DNA of 64,000 nucleotides from Branchiostoma floridae (Eukaryota > Chordata > Leptocardii > Amphioxiformes > Branchiostomatidae): positions 5,271,670 to 5,335,669 of the forward strand of contig NC_049994.1 in assembly GCF_000003815.2 (NCBI RefSeq). Direction: 5' to 3'. Under the pieces are notes generated by a model, which worked only from the letters and a program-made list of their open reading frames with translations, did not search any database and was not told where the DNA came from. A program made the position numbers and the translations under genes. How positions within the stretch are numbered: position 1 is the first letter of the stretch; each line of letters opens with the position of its first letter. Shown in pieces: positions 43,701 through 53,075 of the stretch.

Positions 43701-46700
43701 GCGGTAGCATGTTCGGATTTGCACCGAGAGGTTGCGGGTTCGAATCCGCCTACCGTGCCACCGATCTTGTGCCCTTGGGAAAGGGGGTTCTTTAGCGTGC
43801 ACTTTACACGACTTTCCTCAAATCACTACAACTACAAATCACCCGGGCGGAGGCCTGGCGAACCTTCGTGTCGTATCAGCCATACGGTGATTTACATCAT
43901 TCACCATGCCCCGGAGAGGAGATAGGCGCCACCAGGGGACTAAAATGCCTATATGCCTAAATGCATGTTGTGCTGCCCCTACGGCTTTTTAATCAGCCTA
44001 CGGCTGATAGGCGCCGCGGCTGATTAAAAGGCTATGGGACGAACGAACGAACGAATAGTGTTTTCCAGAAATGCCAAAATCAGCCAGCTTGTGCTTGTTT
44101 GTTTTCCTTAGTTTGGGAGTGAACCGAGTGGTGATTAAGAAGGGCCACCCCGGCACGGCGTTCTACATGGTGTTCTCAGGACGGGTGGGCGTGGTCACCA
44201 CAGACGACCCGGACGAGCTGATGCAGCGGGCCAGCATGGTGATGCTCAGGAAGGGCGACATTTTTGGGGTAAGTTAGACAATTACGTAGTCTTGTTGAGC
44301 GTGCGTTCTTACCTGTTCACACTCGCCTGCATCCACGGGCGCCGCCGTCTTGAGATTCTGACACATTCCGGACTGTTTCCAGTGTAGAGATAAGCCAGAC
44401 AGTTAAGGCTGCAGTACCATCATGGATTACTAGTCGGCGTTTCAGGGCACGTGGAATCATTTTGTCCGGATGGCGTTGAACATGTACTTATATTATACGC
44501 CATTTAGCTAGTAGAAATGATATACATTGTATCAAATTTTGTGTCATATGTGCATACAACATGTTTTAGGTACTAGACATGGATGGCAAGCCCGCTTAGA
44601 CAGAAACCCTTGCACGCATGTAGTACTCTAGAGCTCTGGGTTGGAGATAGACGAAAAGATGAAGACAGAAACACTAATTGTCTTCATGTTGTTGTTGTTG
44701 TTGTTGTTGTTGTTACTTTGTCCAGGAGATGTCTCTGATTATGGGTCAGGCTCGGACGGCCACCATAGGTACCCAGGAGCAGGCCGAGCTGATTGTTGTT
44801 GCATTTTGTTCAGGAGATGTTGTTGTTGTTGTATTTTGTTCAGGAGATGATGTTGTTGTTGTTGTTATTTTGTCCAGGAGATGTCGCTGATAACGGGTGA
44901 GGAGCGGACGGCCACCACAAAGACCAAGGAGTAGGCCGAGCTGATTGTTTTTATCTTTTGTTCTGGAGATGATGTTGTTGTTGTTGTTGTCGTTATTTTG
45001 TCCAGGAGATGTCGCTGATAACGGGTGAAGCACGAACGGCCACCATAAAGACCCAGGAGCAGGCCGAGCTGATTGTTGTGGACGTGCACAACCTTCACAA
45101 CACTGACCTGCACGACATTCTCAAACAAGACTTCAAGTACAAGTTTGACTTCTTCAGGTTAGGACACAATATAAGTGTATAATAATTTGTCTATTGCAAG
45201 CTCTTTCCTGAGTGTTAACTGAAAGTGACATATACTGGCAGACAATGATAAACAGTATAGTAGATCTAAGCAACTACTCTAGTAGTTTAACGCTAAACTC
45301 TAAGTCTAACGCTTACCTGAATATGATGAAGTATTTTATAAGGATTGAATTCTTTTTCTGAGATAGTAGAAGACGAATGATCCCATGTTTTCAGTAAAAA
45401 AACAAGTGTGAGTTTTGTGATGTTAAGAGGAGAGTAGTTTTGGTCATTTTTGTGCCACAAGTACCAAATAAGCCCTCTCACAGAGATCATAACGCATGTT
45501 CGGCGACAGGAATTCTAGGTGTCAAAGGTTAAGGCCCTGAAAAAGTCATTGTCGTCTCGACGGGTTCTGTTGTCATTTTCAAAGCCTTTACCTTTGACCG
45601 GTGCAATGGCCTAGTGGGTAGAGTGTTCGCCTTGCATTCGGTAGGTCGTGAGTTCGATCCCTGCCGAGTCATACCAAAGACTCTAAAAATGGTACATGCT
45701 GCTTTCTCTGCTTAGCACTCGGTACTAATGAGGAAGAGTATGGAAGTTAAACACACATCACTACCAGCGGACCAGCCCCCTGCTGTAGTGGCTTGCACAT
45801 GTGTGGCCCAAGGGCTTCGAAGTGGAGATGGGCGCCACCCTACGCGTCTGTAGATGCATGGGCAAACTTTAACTTTAACTTTTACCTTTGACATATTACT
45901 TACAATTCCAGTCGCCGCACATGCGTCCTGATATCTGTGAAAGGGCTTATACACGCATGACTTTACTTCTGAATCTATAATATTGTGTTTGTAGACAACT
46001 GGAGCTGTTTTCTCCATGGGATGACGAGGCTATGTTACATCTAGCATCGCTGGCCAGAACAGAGGAGTGTGTGCATGGCAAAGTCGTGGTCCGAGACATG
46101 GCGGAGGAGCCTGTGACTGTCTTCGTCGTAAAGGTAGCGCTAAGAAGTAACTTCAGAAAATCCACGGTTTCTTTAGTAGTTAGCTTTACGTAGAGAGCGA
46201 TAGCCCTGAGCAAACTTTTTTTACTAGGAGACAGCTTAATTCCGTGCGACATATTTTCAACTGTGCAAAAAAATGTAATTGATTTCCTATTGTAAACCCG
46301 TTTTAAGACGAATGTAATCTGACCATAAGCCAACGTTCGTTAACATTTGCGAGGAAATACAGGCTGTAATGCTTTCCGCATTATCCTGAAAACCGTTTTC
46401 GGGAAGGAAGACATTCAGGCCTGTACGTAGAATCCCGGGCTTCAGCCTTAAGCTAAGGCCACAACCTGCCGTACGTGCAATTTGTCCGTATGTTTTTTTG
46501 GGAGGCCACGTCCGCCACTTATTTCTGAAACGTTCACGCTGTACAGGACAGGCGCGTCGCCCGTACTGGCACGTACGGGGGGCGAATCCGCAGCCCAATG
46601 GCACAAAAAGTTTTACCTGCACGTAAAGTTCTACGGCGTGTCTGCGTGCTCCAAAATCCGTCGCATGATCCACCCACGAGTTCGTACGGAGGCGGTACTT

Positions 46701-49700
46701 ACCACTTACGGATCCCAAAAGATTGCCCACGTTTTGTCACGTAGACAGCACGTATTTGTACGTACGGCGGATTGTGCCCTTTGCTTAACAGGCTACGTGA
46801 GGTACGCATTCTTGCAGCATTTGTCCAATCTTGTCTTGACTTTATAATCATTGACAAAAGCCTTGCACCGTAATCCCTACAGGTAGCTGCATAGTTGGTA
46901 CTTGACTTTTGCGACAATTTTATTTCATGGTAGGAGGAGAAGGGTTTCCCGTGAATGTGTTTTCTTCTAAATAGTACAGTAGTGATAAAAAAAACACATA
47001 TTCGCGGTGTCATAATTTCAGGGTCAATAAAAAAATAAAACCATCGCGAAAATAAAACCATCGCGGATATTTAAAGATTTACCGTATACCATTGCTTAAT
47101 ACACAGGGCATGTGTGCTGTTGTAAAACTACTGGACCTTTCCGACGCATCGAAACAAATGGAGCAGAATGTAGCGAAACACTCTCCCGTAAGTCCCTCCC
47201 AACGTGGAACAACCTCGGCCACAACGACCGGGCTCAAGCCGCTTGAAGAGAGACCGTCACCGGCTGCGTTTCCTCCTCTCAGGCCACAGACAGTGCCACA
47301 GAACGTACGGAGATCTTTCGATGCGTCCAGAAAGAAGAAAGTGTTTGGAGTTGTAAGGAGCAAGAGCGCCACAGGCGGTGGAAAAACGAGGAGTAACACC
47401 CCAGCAAAAGTTAGACCGATGTTGTCTTTCAGTGACATCCCCCTGCCAAGTCAACTGGACGGAGGACAAAGGTAAGACTGGAGAAAAATTCAGTCGTGCA
47501 GTTTGAAGTTACTCACACCCCGATTAGCCTGGTAACCATATCATCGGAGCTCACCGGTATCTCCACGGTACTGGGAGCGTTCCCGCCCGCCCTATCCATT
47601 AGCGAAAGCTGGGAAATGTTACGTGGCTGGTTTCCGTGATAGAAAGTATGCCTGGACAGATCAGCTGTGAGAGAAGGCAATTGCTTAATAGGAATTGTGC
47701 ATGTTACACACTCCTAACGCTTAGTCGCTCATTGAGAATGGTTTTCCTGCTAAATAAACGACCAACGTAAGTCTTAAGTTCTTCAATCTATCCAGCCATC
47801 CTTCCAGCCATCACTGAACAGAGACGGGGATCGTTATAAACTTCCTGGCACGTTTGACCAATTACTGACGTCACGTGTCCGCAAGACAATGTGTTTTTAA
47901 GATCACATGTCCATAACTCTCGCGAGATTACGTTCTGAAGTGATTGGTCATCAGTATTGATTGTGAAGAAGGCGATCGACAGTAGTCGTTGAAATTTTGG
48001 TCCGTGTATGCTTTTGTGTTGAAAAAGAGTATAGCATTGTACTATGTCGTTAGTTCTTGTTGTGTTTTACAATAGTGATGATGAGATAGAGGAGCGTTCC
48101 CGTGCCCGTGCACAGAGGAGGTACAGTCGGCGCATCAGCCACTGTGACCAGCGGGTCGGCGCCTTCATGACCCTGGGTTCGCTGGAACCGGGCCAAGCCT
48201 TTGTGAGTATTCCATAACAACATCACCGACTGCAAAGACCATTTTGACCATATGGTTACGAATTCGAACTCTGGTACAACAAAATTTTAGTAAAAACATT
48301 GTGTAGTACAAGTGATTTTTCGTGTATATTTACCAGTAAAGTAGGGGGGGGGGCTAAAAGTGGCCGCGGCAACCTTGATGTCCTATAGCTCCCGAACGGC
48401 TTGTGCTAGAACAACCAAACTTGGTGACTTTTCCTAGAATAGTGTTGTCAATAATTTGAAATAAAATAGAGTAAGTTTATAATTTTTCGTGTTGCCATGG
48501 CAACGCGTTTCTGAAATGCAAATTTTACAAAAATCACTAATTTGGGTTTAAACAATGGGATTTTATGATTTTCTTGCTTAACTTAACTTCATTTCATATA
48601 TCTTTAATCTCTAACACATCTAAGTTGAACATTTATAATTAAATATTAATAAATTATGCTAATGAGATGACGTAATTGCTCAAAATCCAAGATGGCCGCC
48701 AATATCATGATGAAAAGTATAACCAGCTTATTTTCACTCGGATTTCATCACTACTTGGTATTTTCTTACAGAAAACATTCATGTGAACGTTTTCAATCCA
48801 TCTTTATGGGGTTTTAGTGTTATATGTTGAAAAAATGTATCTTAAGACATTTAAGGTTGATAATCCAAGATGGCGGATAGCTAAACTACAGATGACGTCA
48901 TGACGTCATTTTGACGTCGTTGCGTCAGCTTCTGACAACAGAAGTCTTATAACACTTAAATATTGATAAGAAGCCTTTATTGGTAACTTTTTAGTGAGAT
49001 ATTTAGGTATTATGGGAATTCCCCGTTTTAGCCAAAAAAATCAATCTATGACGTCATAATTACGTCATATTGCGTCATAAAGATATATAACTTTATTGCA
49101 CAAAAATTGTACGAGGTACAAAGTATGGCATCTACATAACTACAGTGCTATAACTTAACTTAGGGCTTATCTAACTAATACAGGAGTTGTAGTATGGGAT
49201 AAGTTTCTTACAATCATTGGAGGCTTTTACAATCATTTGGGGAATTTCTAATGTCAAATCCTTCTTTGATATATTTTCCTATATCTGCCATGCAGGGATT
49301 GTCACATGTCATTATGTATCTGAATTTGCACTTCAGGTCCATTTGGATAAATCCTTGTGTACAAAATGACAGCCTTCTGTATAGAGAATTGCGTATATCG
49401 GAATATTTGGGACATACAACCATAAAGTGATATGAAAAATTCAGGAATTATAAAAATCAACAAGCCTAACACCCCCTGCAAATTTGGTGATCGTACAGTA
49501 AGCCATGAAAATATGAGGGGGGCCGAATTAGCCTGGTCGTCCCTCTTCTGCCATTGATGAGGCATCTGTTCGAGGACCAACCTGGGGTGTCCTACAAAAA
49601 CGGTGTCCAGAGCTGCATCGAACTATGGGAGAAATGCATAACTCTGGGTGGTTCCTATGAAGAGAAAGAATAATAACTGTGCCAAGTTTCATTAATCTCC

Positions 49701-50784
49701 TGATATGGAAAATGGGTCAGGGGCATTACTTATTGACCGCCCCTCGTATATCTCTACCGACAGGGTCTGGCCCATGTATCGGAGGCCCCAATCCCGCCAC
49801 ACCTGAGCCTGGTGAGCCGGGGCGCCAGCATCCTGCACGTCACACTGCGGGACTTCAGGGCCGTGTCTGAGGGACAGTCGGCTTTATTGGGACTCGACAC
49901 GGAAAAGGTGGAAGTACGTAGGGCTTGAGACTGGAGGGAATGGTAGTATGTACTTTAAATGCTCAAACGCGAACACAAAACCACCGCAAACTTAAAAAGC
50001 ATTTGCAGCATGCTGATCAACTACAAGCCAAATTATTGACCGCCCATTTGTCGAACATTTACATCTAATGAAAATGAAAATGGAATTACATATCATTATA
50101 GGTACCAGCGGAGAGAGAACTATGCGAGCGCTTCTTCCAAGAGAGCCAATGGGAAAGTTACAAGCGACGCGTGGTGGAACAAGCCATGGTGGACATCCAC
50201 CGGCCAAAGGACGGACTGGGCCTGCGCAACTATGACGTCATTGATACCTACCCGACATCAGAAGACAACCTTGTTATAGGTACTAGGATCCAAGTTATAA
50301 GTTTAGGCTTCCGGTAATAACATGCCACAAAACTGTAGTCATTTCTACGTAGAGCCTTCTTCAGACCGACTGACCCACCTGATTCGGACACGTGACCTTG
50401 CAGACTCCCAGGTACATTTGACCCGGTAGTATTGGAGTTATCGAAAACTGTTAATCAAGGTTTGCAATAGTCCTTTCCATTTTCATTAAACATCGAGTTG
50501 ACAAAATCTGTACCTTTCATGTTGCGGCAGGAAGATCTAGAAGAGACGTGCACTTCTGGAATGGATTGATAGGGGACGCTGTTCGCCAGCGGTCACACCA
50601 AGACACGTCGTCGTCTCGGACGGCGCGCAGGCGACTGGGCAGTGAGTACATAGCCAGTCCTGTCTATGCCCGGGACAACAGGGGGGATCTGAGGCTGATA
50701 GACGGGATCCAGGACAGGAGCCGCGCGCCAAGTCGGAACCAGTATGGCCTGAAGTGTCACCACTTCGTACAAGAAGAAAGTTGA
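37270..50784 (+). CDS. CNBD2: CNBD2-like cyclic-nucleotide-binding protein, 14 exons
   Basis: Exons: 37270-37620, 38334-38522, 40717-40749, 41363-41458, 41975-42085, 42838-43001, 44112-44268, 45006-45157, 45995-46133, 47107-47471, 48076-48202, 49764-49913, 50102-50279, 50531-50784. Phases are consistent throughout; 2466 nt give 821 residues. The CNB domain (about 305-420) has [19 protein letters not shown] and a phosphate-binding cassette [15 protein letters not shown] with the key Glu368 and Arg377. The [22 protein letters not shown] helix before it and the [14 protein letters not shown] segment fit CNBD2. In mouse this protein binds cAMP and is needed for normal sperm function. Its first 180 residues and residues 465-585 are Ser/Arg-rich and look disordered. 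Exons 1-3 are supported only by phase, splice signals and composition. A first AATAAA after the stop is at 51125. Confidence 0.82.
38000..38245 (+). mobile_element. tRNA-like SINE with (AACG)n tail
   Basis: A B-box-like GGTTCAATCC lies at about 38046-38055. It is followed by a body with CCGTCTTTCGGACGGGATG and a short AACG tandem tail at about 38230-38245. The A box is not clear. It lies in the first CNBD2-like intron. Confidence 0.55.
38523..38931. mobile_element. MITE, GTGCGCTC family, copy 1, at a splice donor
   Basis: Inverted ends: AAAGTGCGCTCCCACCGC at the left and the mirrored GCGATGGGAGCGCACCT at the right, each flanked by TA. CGCACTTGCGTCA and GCAGGGTTCG are also mirrored. A TA duplication suggests a Tc1/mariner-type MITE. 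The left TA supplies part of the donor of exon 2 of the CNBD2-like gene. Confidence 0.7.
39285..39375. repeat. Dispersed repeat family A, copy 4
   Basis: It holds TTTACTCAAGCCACTGG, GATGACGGCCAGACGTTTC and TTTTCGTCAGTGACAC, in the order of the other family copies. It lies in a CNBD2-like intron. Confidence 0.55.
39857..40150 (+). repeat. GT/GC-rich microsatellite followed by family B fragment
   Basis: A TG-rich tract with interspersed CG and TT runs from 39857 to about 40026. Family B sequence follows (GACAGCATAACTC to GCACTGCAGTGGACCC). Long Cys/Val and His/Thr reading frames across it are repeat artefacts. Confidence 0.85.
40978..41052. repeat. Short tandem duplication
   Basis: GCAGTCTATATGCCATGTAT plus GAGGATTCTC occurs twice, about 38 bp apart, in a CNBD2-like intron. 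Confidence 0.85.
42838..46133 (+). CDS. CNBD2: CNB domain core exons
   Basis: Exons 42838-43001, 44112-44268, 45006-45157 and 45995-46133. The joins read [37 protein letters not shown] and [12 protein letters not shown]. The cassette is split between the second and third exons, directly after FG, and the Glu is the first codon of the exon at 45006. This is the exon whose front half is triplicated. Confidence 0.85.
43083..43317. mobile_element. Hairpin MITE, GGCGACAGGAATTC family, copy 1
   Basis: Left arm: CAGAGATCAGGACGCATG, GCGGCGACAGGAATTCTAGG, ATGTCAAAGGTAAAGGCCC. The right arm repeats these in reverse complement out to CTGATCTCTGTGAAAGGGG. A second copy at 45470-45955 is split by a SINE. 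Confidence 0.8.
43445..43600. repeat. Inverted-repeat element with AACCGGGGCC ends
   Basis: GCTAACGTCACATTTTCAAA with CCGGGGCCC is mirrored by GGGCCCCGTTTCGGAAATG and TTAGCTAAC. A related half is at about 16560-16600. Confidence 0.5.
43684..44056 (+). mobile_element. tRNA-derived SINE with (AACG)n tail
   Basis: A box TGGCGTAGCGG at 43694-43704, B box GGTTCGAATCC at 43737-43747, then a body and an AACG tail at about 44041-44056. The head and the following CCGATCTTGTGCCCTTGGG match the first SINE head at 6929. It ends 55 bp before a CNBD2-like exon. Confidence 0.75.
44686..45080 (+). repeat. Three tandem copies of an exon front with its acceptor
   Basis: Each copy has a GTT-rich tract, TTTGTCCAG and then GAGATGTC(T/G)CTGAT, starting at 44726, 44878 and 45006. 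Copy 3 continues into the full functional exon. Copy 1 keeps an open frame through GCCGAGCTGATTGTTGT and then runs into a GTT tract with two TTCAGGAGATG micro-copies. Copy 2 has an in-frame TAG in place of the CAG before GCCGAG. Confidence 0.9.
45470..45955. mobile_element. Hairpin MITE copy 2 interrupted by a SINE
   Basis: The left arm runs from GAGATCATAACGCATG through GGCGACAGGAATTCTAGG. The right arm ends with CAATTCCAGTCGCCGCAC and CTGATATCTGTGAAAGGGC. The SINE at 45599-45880 sits inside, leaving the element readable on both sides. Confidence 0.8.
45599..45880 (+). mobile_element. tRNA-derived SINE with 12-bp target duplication
   Basis: It begins CGGTGCAATGG with A box TGGCCTAGTGG and B box AGTTCGATCCC and ends in (TTTAAC)n. 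TTTACCTTTGAC flanks it on both sides (45587-45598 and 45881-45892). The body closely matches the SINE at 7075-7375. The long duplication and simple tail indicate LINE-driven insertion. Confidence 0.88.
46450..46788. mobile_element. MITE, CCGCCGTACGTGCA family, copy 2
   Basis: The reverse orientation of the element at 34895-35202. The left end is AAGCTAAGGCCACAACCTGC and the right end is GGATTGTGCCCTTTGCTTA. It lies in a CNBD2-like intron. Confidence 0.8.
48340..49081. other. Intronic stretch with CRE-like sites
   Basis: No exon is visible. It contains AAGATGGCGG/AAGATGGCCGC phrases and three perfect TGACGTCA palindromes, two back to back at 48893-48908 and one at 49049-49056. The AT-rich body reads like a diverged dispersed repeat. 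Confidence 0.5.
49082..49445 (-). mobile_element. LINE remnant, C-terminal end of the reverse transcriptase ORF
   Basis: On the minus strand a frame reads [20 protein letters not shown], then [20 protein letters not shown] and [12 protein letters not shown] to a stop. This is the C-terminal zinc-knuckle-like tail seen in several invertebrate LINE ORF2 proteins. It is followed by a 3' end with TTGTGCAATAAAG. The upstream polymerase is missing, so it is a truncated copy. The clade is not resolved. Confidence 0.6.
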
Positions 50785-50847
50785 TGTCACTTTCAAACGG
50801 CACTAGATATACACAAATCAACGTCAACGTCAATCCCTTTCGAGGGT

Positions 50848-51085
50848 AAGGTGCACTCTCACCGCACTTGCATCAAACGTGCGTCACTGCGTCACTGTTT
50901 TGTTATTTTCTCCGATTTTTTATAATCTAGATATTGCGTAATACGTAAACGTATGACTTGGAAGACGACAAAATACACAAAAAGGAAGAAAATTCGTTCT
51001 TTATTCGAGATTCGTTGAGTATCTTTCGAACCCCGCATTGACGCAAAGTGTGACGCAAGTGCAGTGAGAGTGCACATTTAGGGGT
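50848..51085. mobile_element. MITE, GTGCGCTC family, copy 2, in the CNBD2-like 3' UTR
   Basis: The ends AAGGTGCACTCTCACCGC and GCAGTGAGAGTGCACATTTA are inverted. The interior (ATATTGCGTAATACGTAAA, CGTTGAGTATCTTTCGAACC) matches the copy at 38523-38931. It begins 64 bp after the stop codon and lies before the first AATAAA at 51125, so it is probably transcribed. Confidence 0.75.
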
Positions 51086-51958
51086 AATAATATCCGATAC
51101 CAGTGATAGCGTTGGGTTTCTTTAAATAAAAACACTAAGTGTATGTATTTGTCAATTTTAATTCTATACTACATGTGGCAGTGATTTAAGTTAAGTTGAA
51201 ACATGTATACATGTGTATGGCCTATGGATAAGTCTATATTGTATTGCACTGTATATCTATGATCACTGTTCCTTGTCATTATATGTACAAATTACTTGTA
51301 TATCATTTTGTTGTAAATTTGGCATAATACATATGAAGAAAGTTTAATTGAAGAAAGTTATTGAGCGTGTGTCATCACTTATACATACGTTCATAGAGTA
51401 ATGTTCAAAAGGCCCTCAAAATTCATAACAAGTAACAAATGATGGATTGCATTTTTGATAACGCCACAGCGTAACTCCCCGGTATAAGAGTAAATAGCAT
51501 TCAGCAGCATCACTTTGGAACATTACTACATTGGAACTGTACTATATCTAATACCAGTTCAGTTAAAATCATCTACCATACATTCCAGTGCGTAGTTGGT
51601 TCTTCACATTTGCTTGTATAGCCATTTGAGCCACGCAGTTGTACTGTTGATACAGCGTATTCGCCGCTAGTGGAACAATTGTGTTTCTTATTGACTGACG
51701 ACATGAATTAAGTTGACAAAACTGAAGTAACAAAGTTGGTGACAAATTTCGTTTAATGGTGGATAATTGATCTGAAATAGTAATAAAGGCTATTCAAAAT
51801 ATCATTATTCAATTCAATCCACCAAGTTCCTTATACGACCCTTATTTCCTATTTAGACCGGCCACGGTTAACCGTTACACGACGGTTAAAGCATGGCCAT
51901 TCTAAAGTGGCCCTTATTCAAACCATCAAACACCTTCGCCCACACGAAAACATCATGA
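51086..51958. other. Noncoding gap between convergent genes
   Basis: It contains a plus-strand AATAAA at 51125-51130, suitable for the CNBD2-like transcript. I see no exon or clear repeat in the rest. Confidence 0.5.
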
Positions 51959-52240
51959 TTACTTAACGGAGGTAGGTGTCCTACGGATTCTTGTTCTAAT
52001 TTGTTCCTGTGTAGATATTTTCATTATCCAAGAAATCACACTTCCCTTGTTATAGCTGTGAACAATAACATTATAAGGAGTGGTAAAATTCATGTTGGTG
52101 TACTGGTTCTCTTCGTTGTACTTGGGCCAGTAGAGTGGTGACAGGACACTGTTTGGGATGTAGCCGTGCGGACCAGGTTTGTTAGGGTCCCACGTTTGTG
52201 CAACGTTACCGTAGTGATACGCCATGATGTCGACCAGAAC
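51959..52240 (-). pseudogene. Orphan last exon of a carboxylesterase-family gene
   Basis: After the acceptor AATCAACAG, the phase-0 frame reads VLVDIMAYHYGNVAQTWDPN, later LYWPKYNEENQYTNMNFTTP, to TAA at 51959-51961 (93 codons). The pattern (W/Y-x-N-x-A-x-T-x-D-P-N, then WPKY and a hydrophobic end) is the C-terminal part of type B carboxylesterases and their cholinesterase/neuroligin relatives. The catalytic Ser, Glu and His are all upstream of it and absent. No matching upstream exon is visible through 64000. It is either a lone remnant or the last exon of a gene with a very long intron; I favour a remnant. Confidence 0.6.
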
Positions 52241-52242
52241 CT

Positions 52243-53075
52243 GTTGATTTGATTATATGGATGACATCCTCTGGGAACTCCAAAATTGATGCGAGCGAGC
52301 GAATAAAAAAAAAAGTTTGGCCAAAAAAAAAATTGCCTCCAGTTTGAAATCAAAGTGGCCAGGAATGTTGAACATAGGACTAAACACACATAGCATGGTA
52401 TACCAGCAGTTAGGTGTAGGGACCAGTACATTATACGGGTGCAAAACAATTTGTTTTCTTCTTGGACCAATCCGAAAAAAAACAGACCTGGAAAAAAAAT
52501 CAGAGGAACAGGTTTCGCGAATTACAAAATGGGCACACTATGTTGGCAGGCATTTAGGGTCTTACCGGGGGCCAAGAAGACACCAAGAGGAAGTCAAGTA
52601 GAGTTTATAGTCAATTGTACCAAGTTTCTACAGTCAAAGGTACAAAGACAGTTAACCCATATTACTTGGAGAGGACTTTTAAATGCTAGTGGGAGTCCAA
52701 TAGTCCACCAAATAGATTCCTTTGTAGCAAAACTGACCAATTACCATTGTTTTGAGTATTGCCAGTTCTCAAGCTTCCTCTGGACCTGAACGGGACCTGA
52801 ATTTCTGTACTAGTACCTCCCCCTACCAACAGAAGATTTTTTTCTTTCTGTCCTTTCACATCTTATTCTTTGAGTTTAGATTTATTTTGGCATTCTATGG
52901 CATTAGACTATGATTAATTATCTGTTTTCTGATACTTTTTTTTTCAATCTACGGAATATTTGTGCTCATTTCACAGCTGCTTTGTACAATTTATTGTGTG
53001 GCGGAAAACTTTTTTTTTTTTGGAAACGGGTGAAAATTGGTGCGAGCGCTGATGTCATCCATTAATCAAATCAAC
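52243..53075. mobile_element. TIR element, GTTGATTTG family, copy 2
   Basis: The left end is GTTGATTTGATTATATGG and the right end the mirrored ATTAATCAAATCAAC. The first 200 bp match the element at 34413 (CATCCTCTGGGAAC, AAGTTTGGCCAAAAA). The middle, about 400 bp, is extra and has no gene. The left end abuts the carboxylesterase-type exon. Confidence 0.7.

Noticed and set aside
43694-43760. Possible functional tRNA gene
   Set aside because: Same reasoning: tRNA-like head of a SINE that ends in an AACG tail.
44678-44890. Continuous 70-codon frame through exon copy 1
   Set aside because: It runs through GTT tracts into valine runs and then a stop. It is a decayed duplicate, not a coding extension.
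46287-46847. ORFs of 121-147 codons on both strands
   Set aside because: They lie across the GTACG-rich MITE at 46450-46788, whose relative at 34895-35202 shows the same kind of frames.
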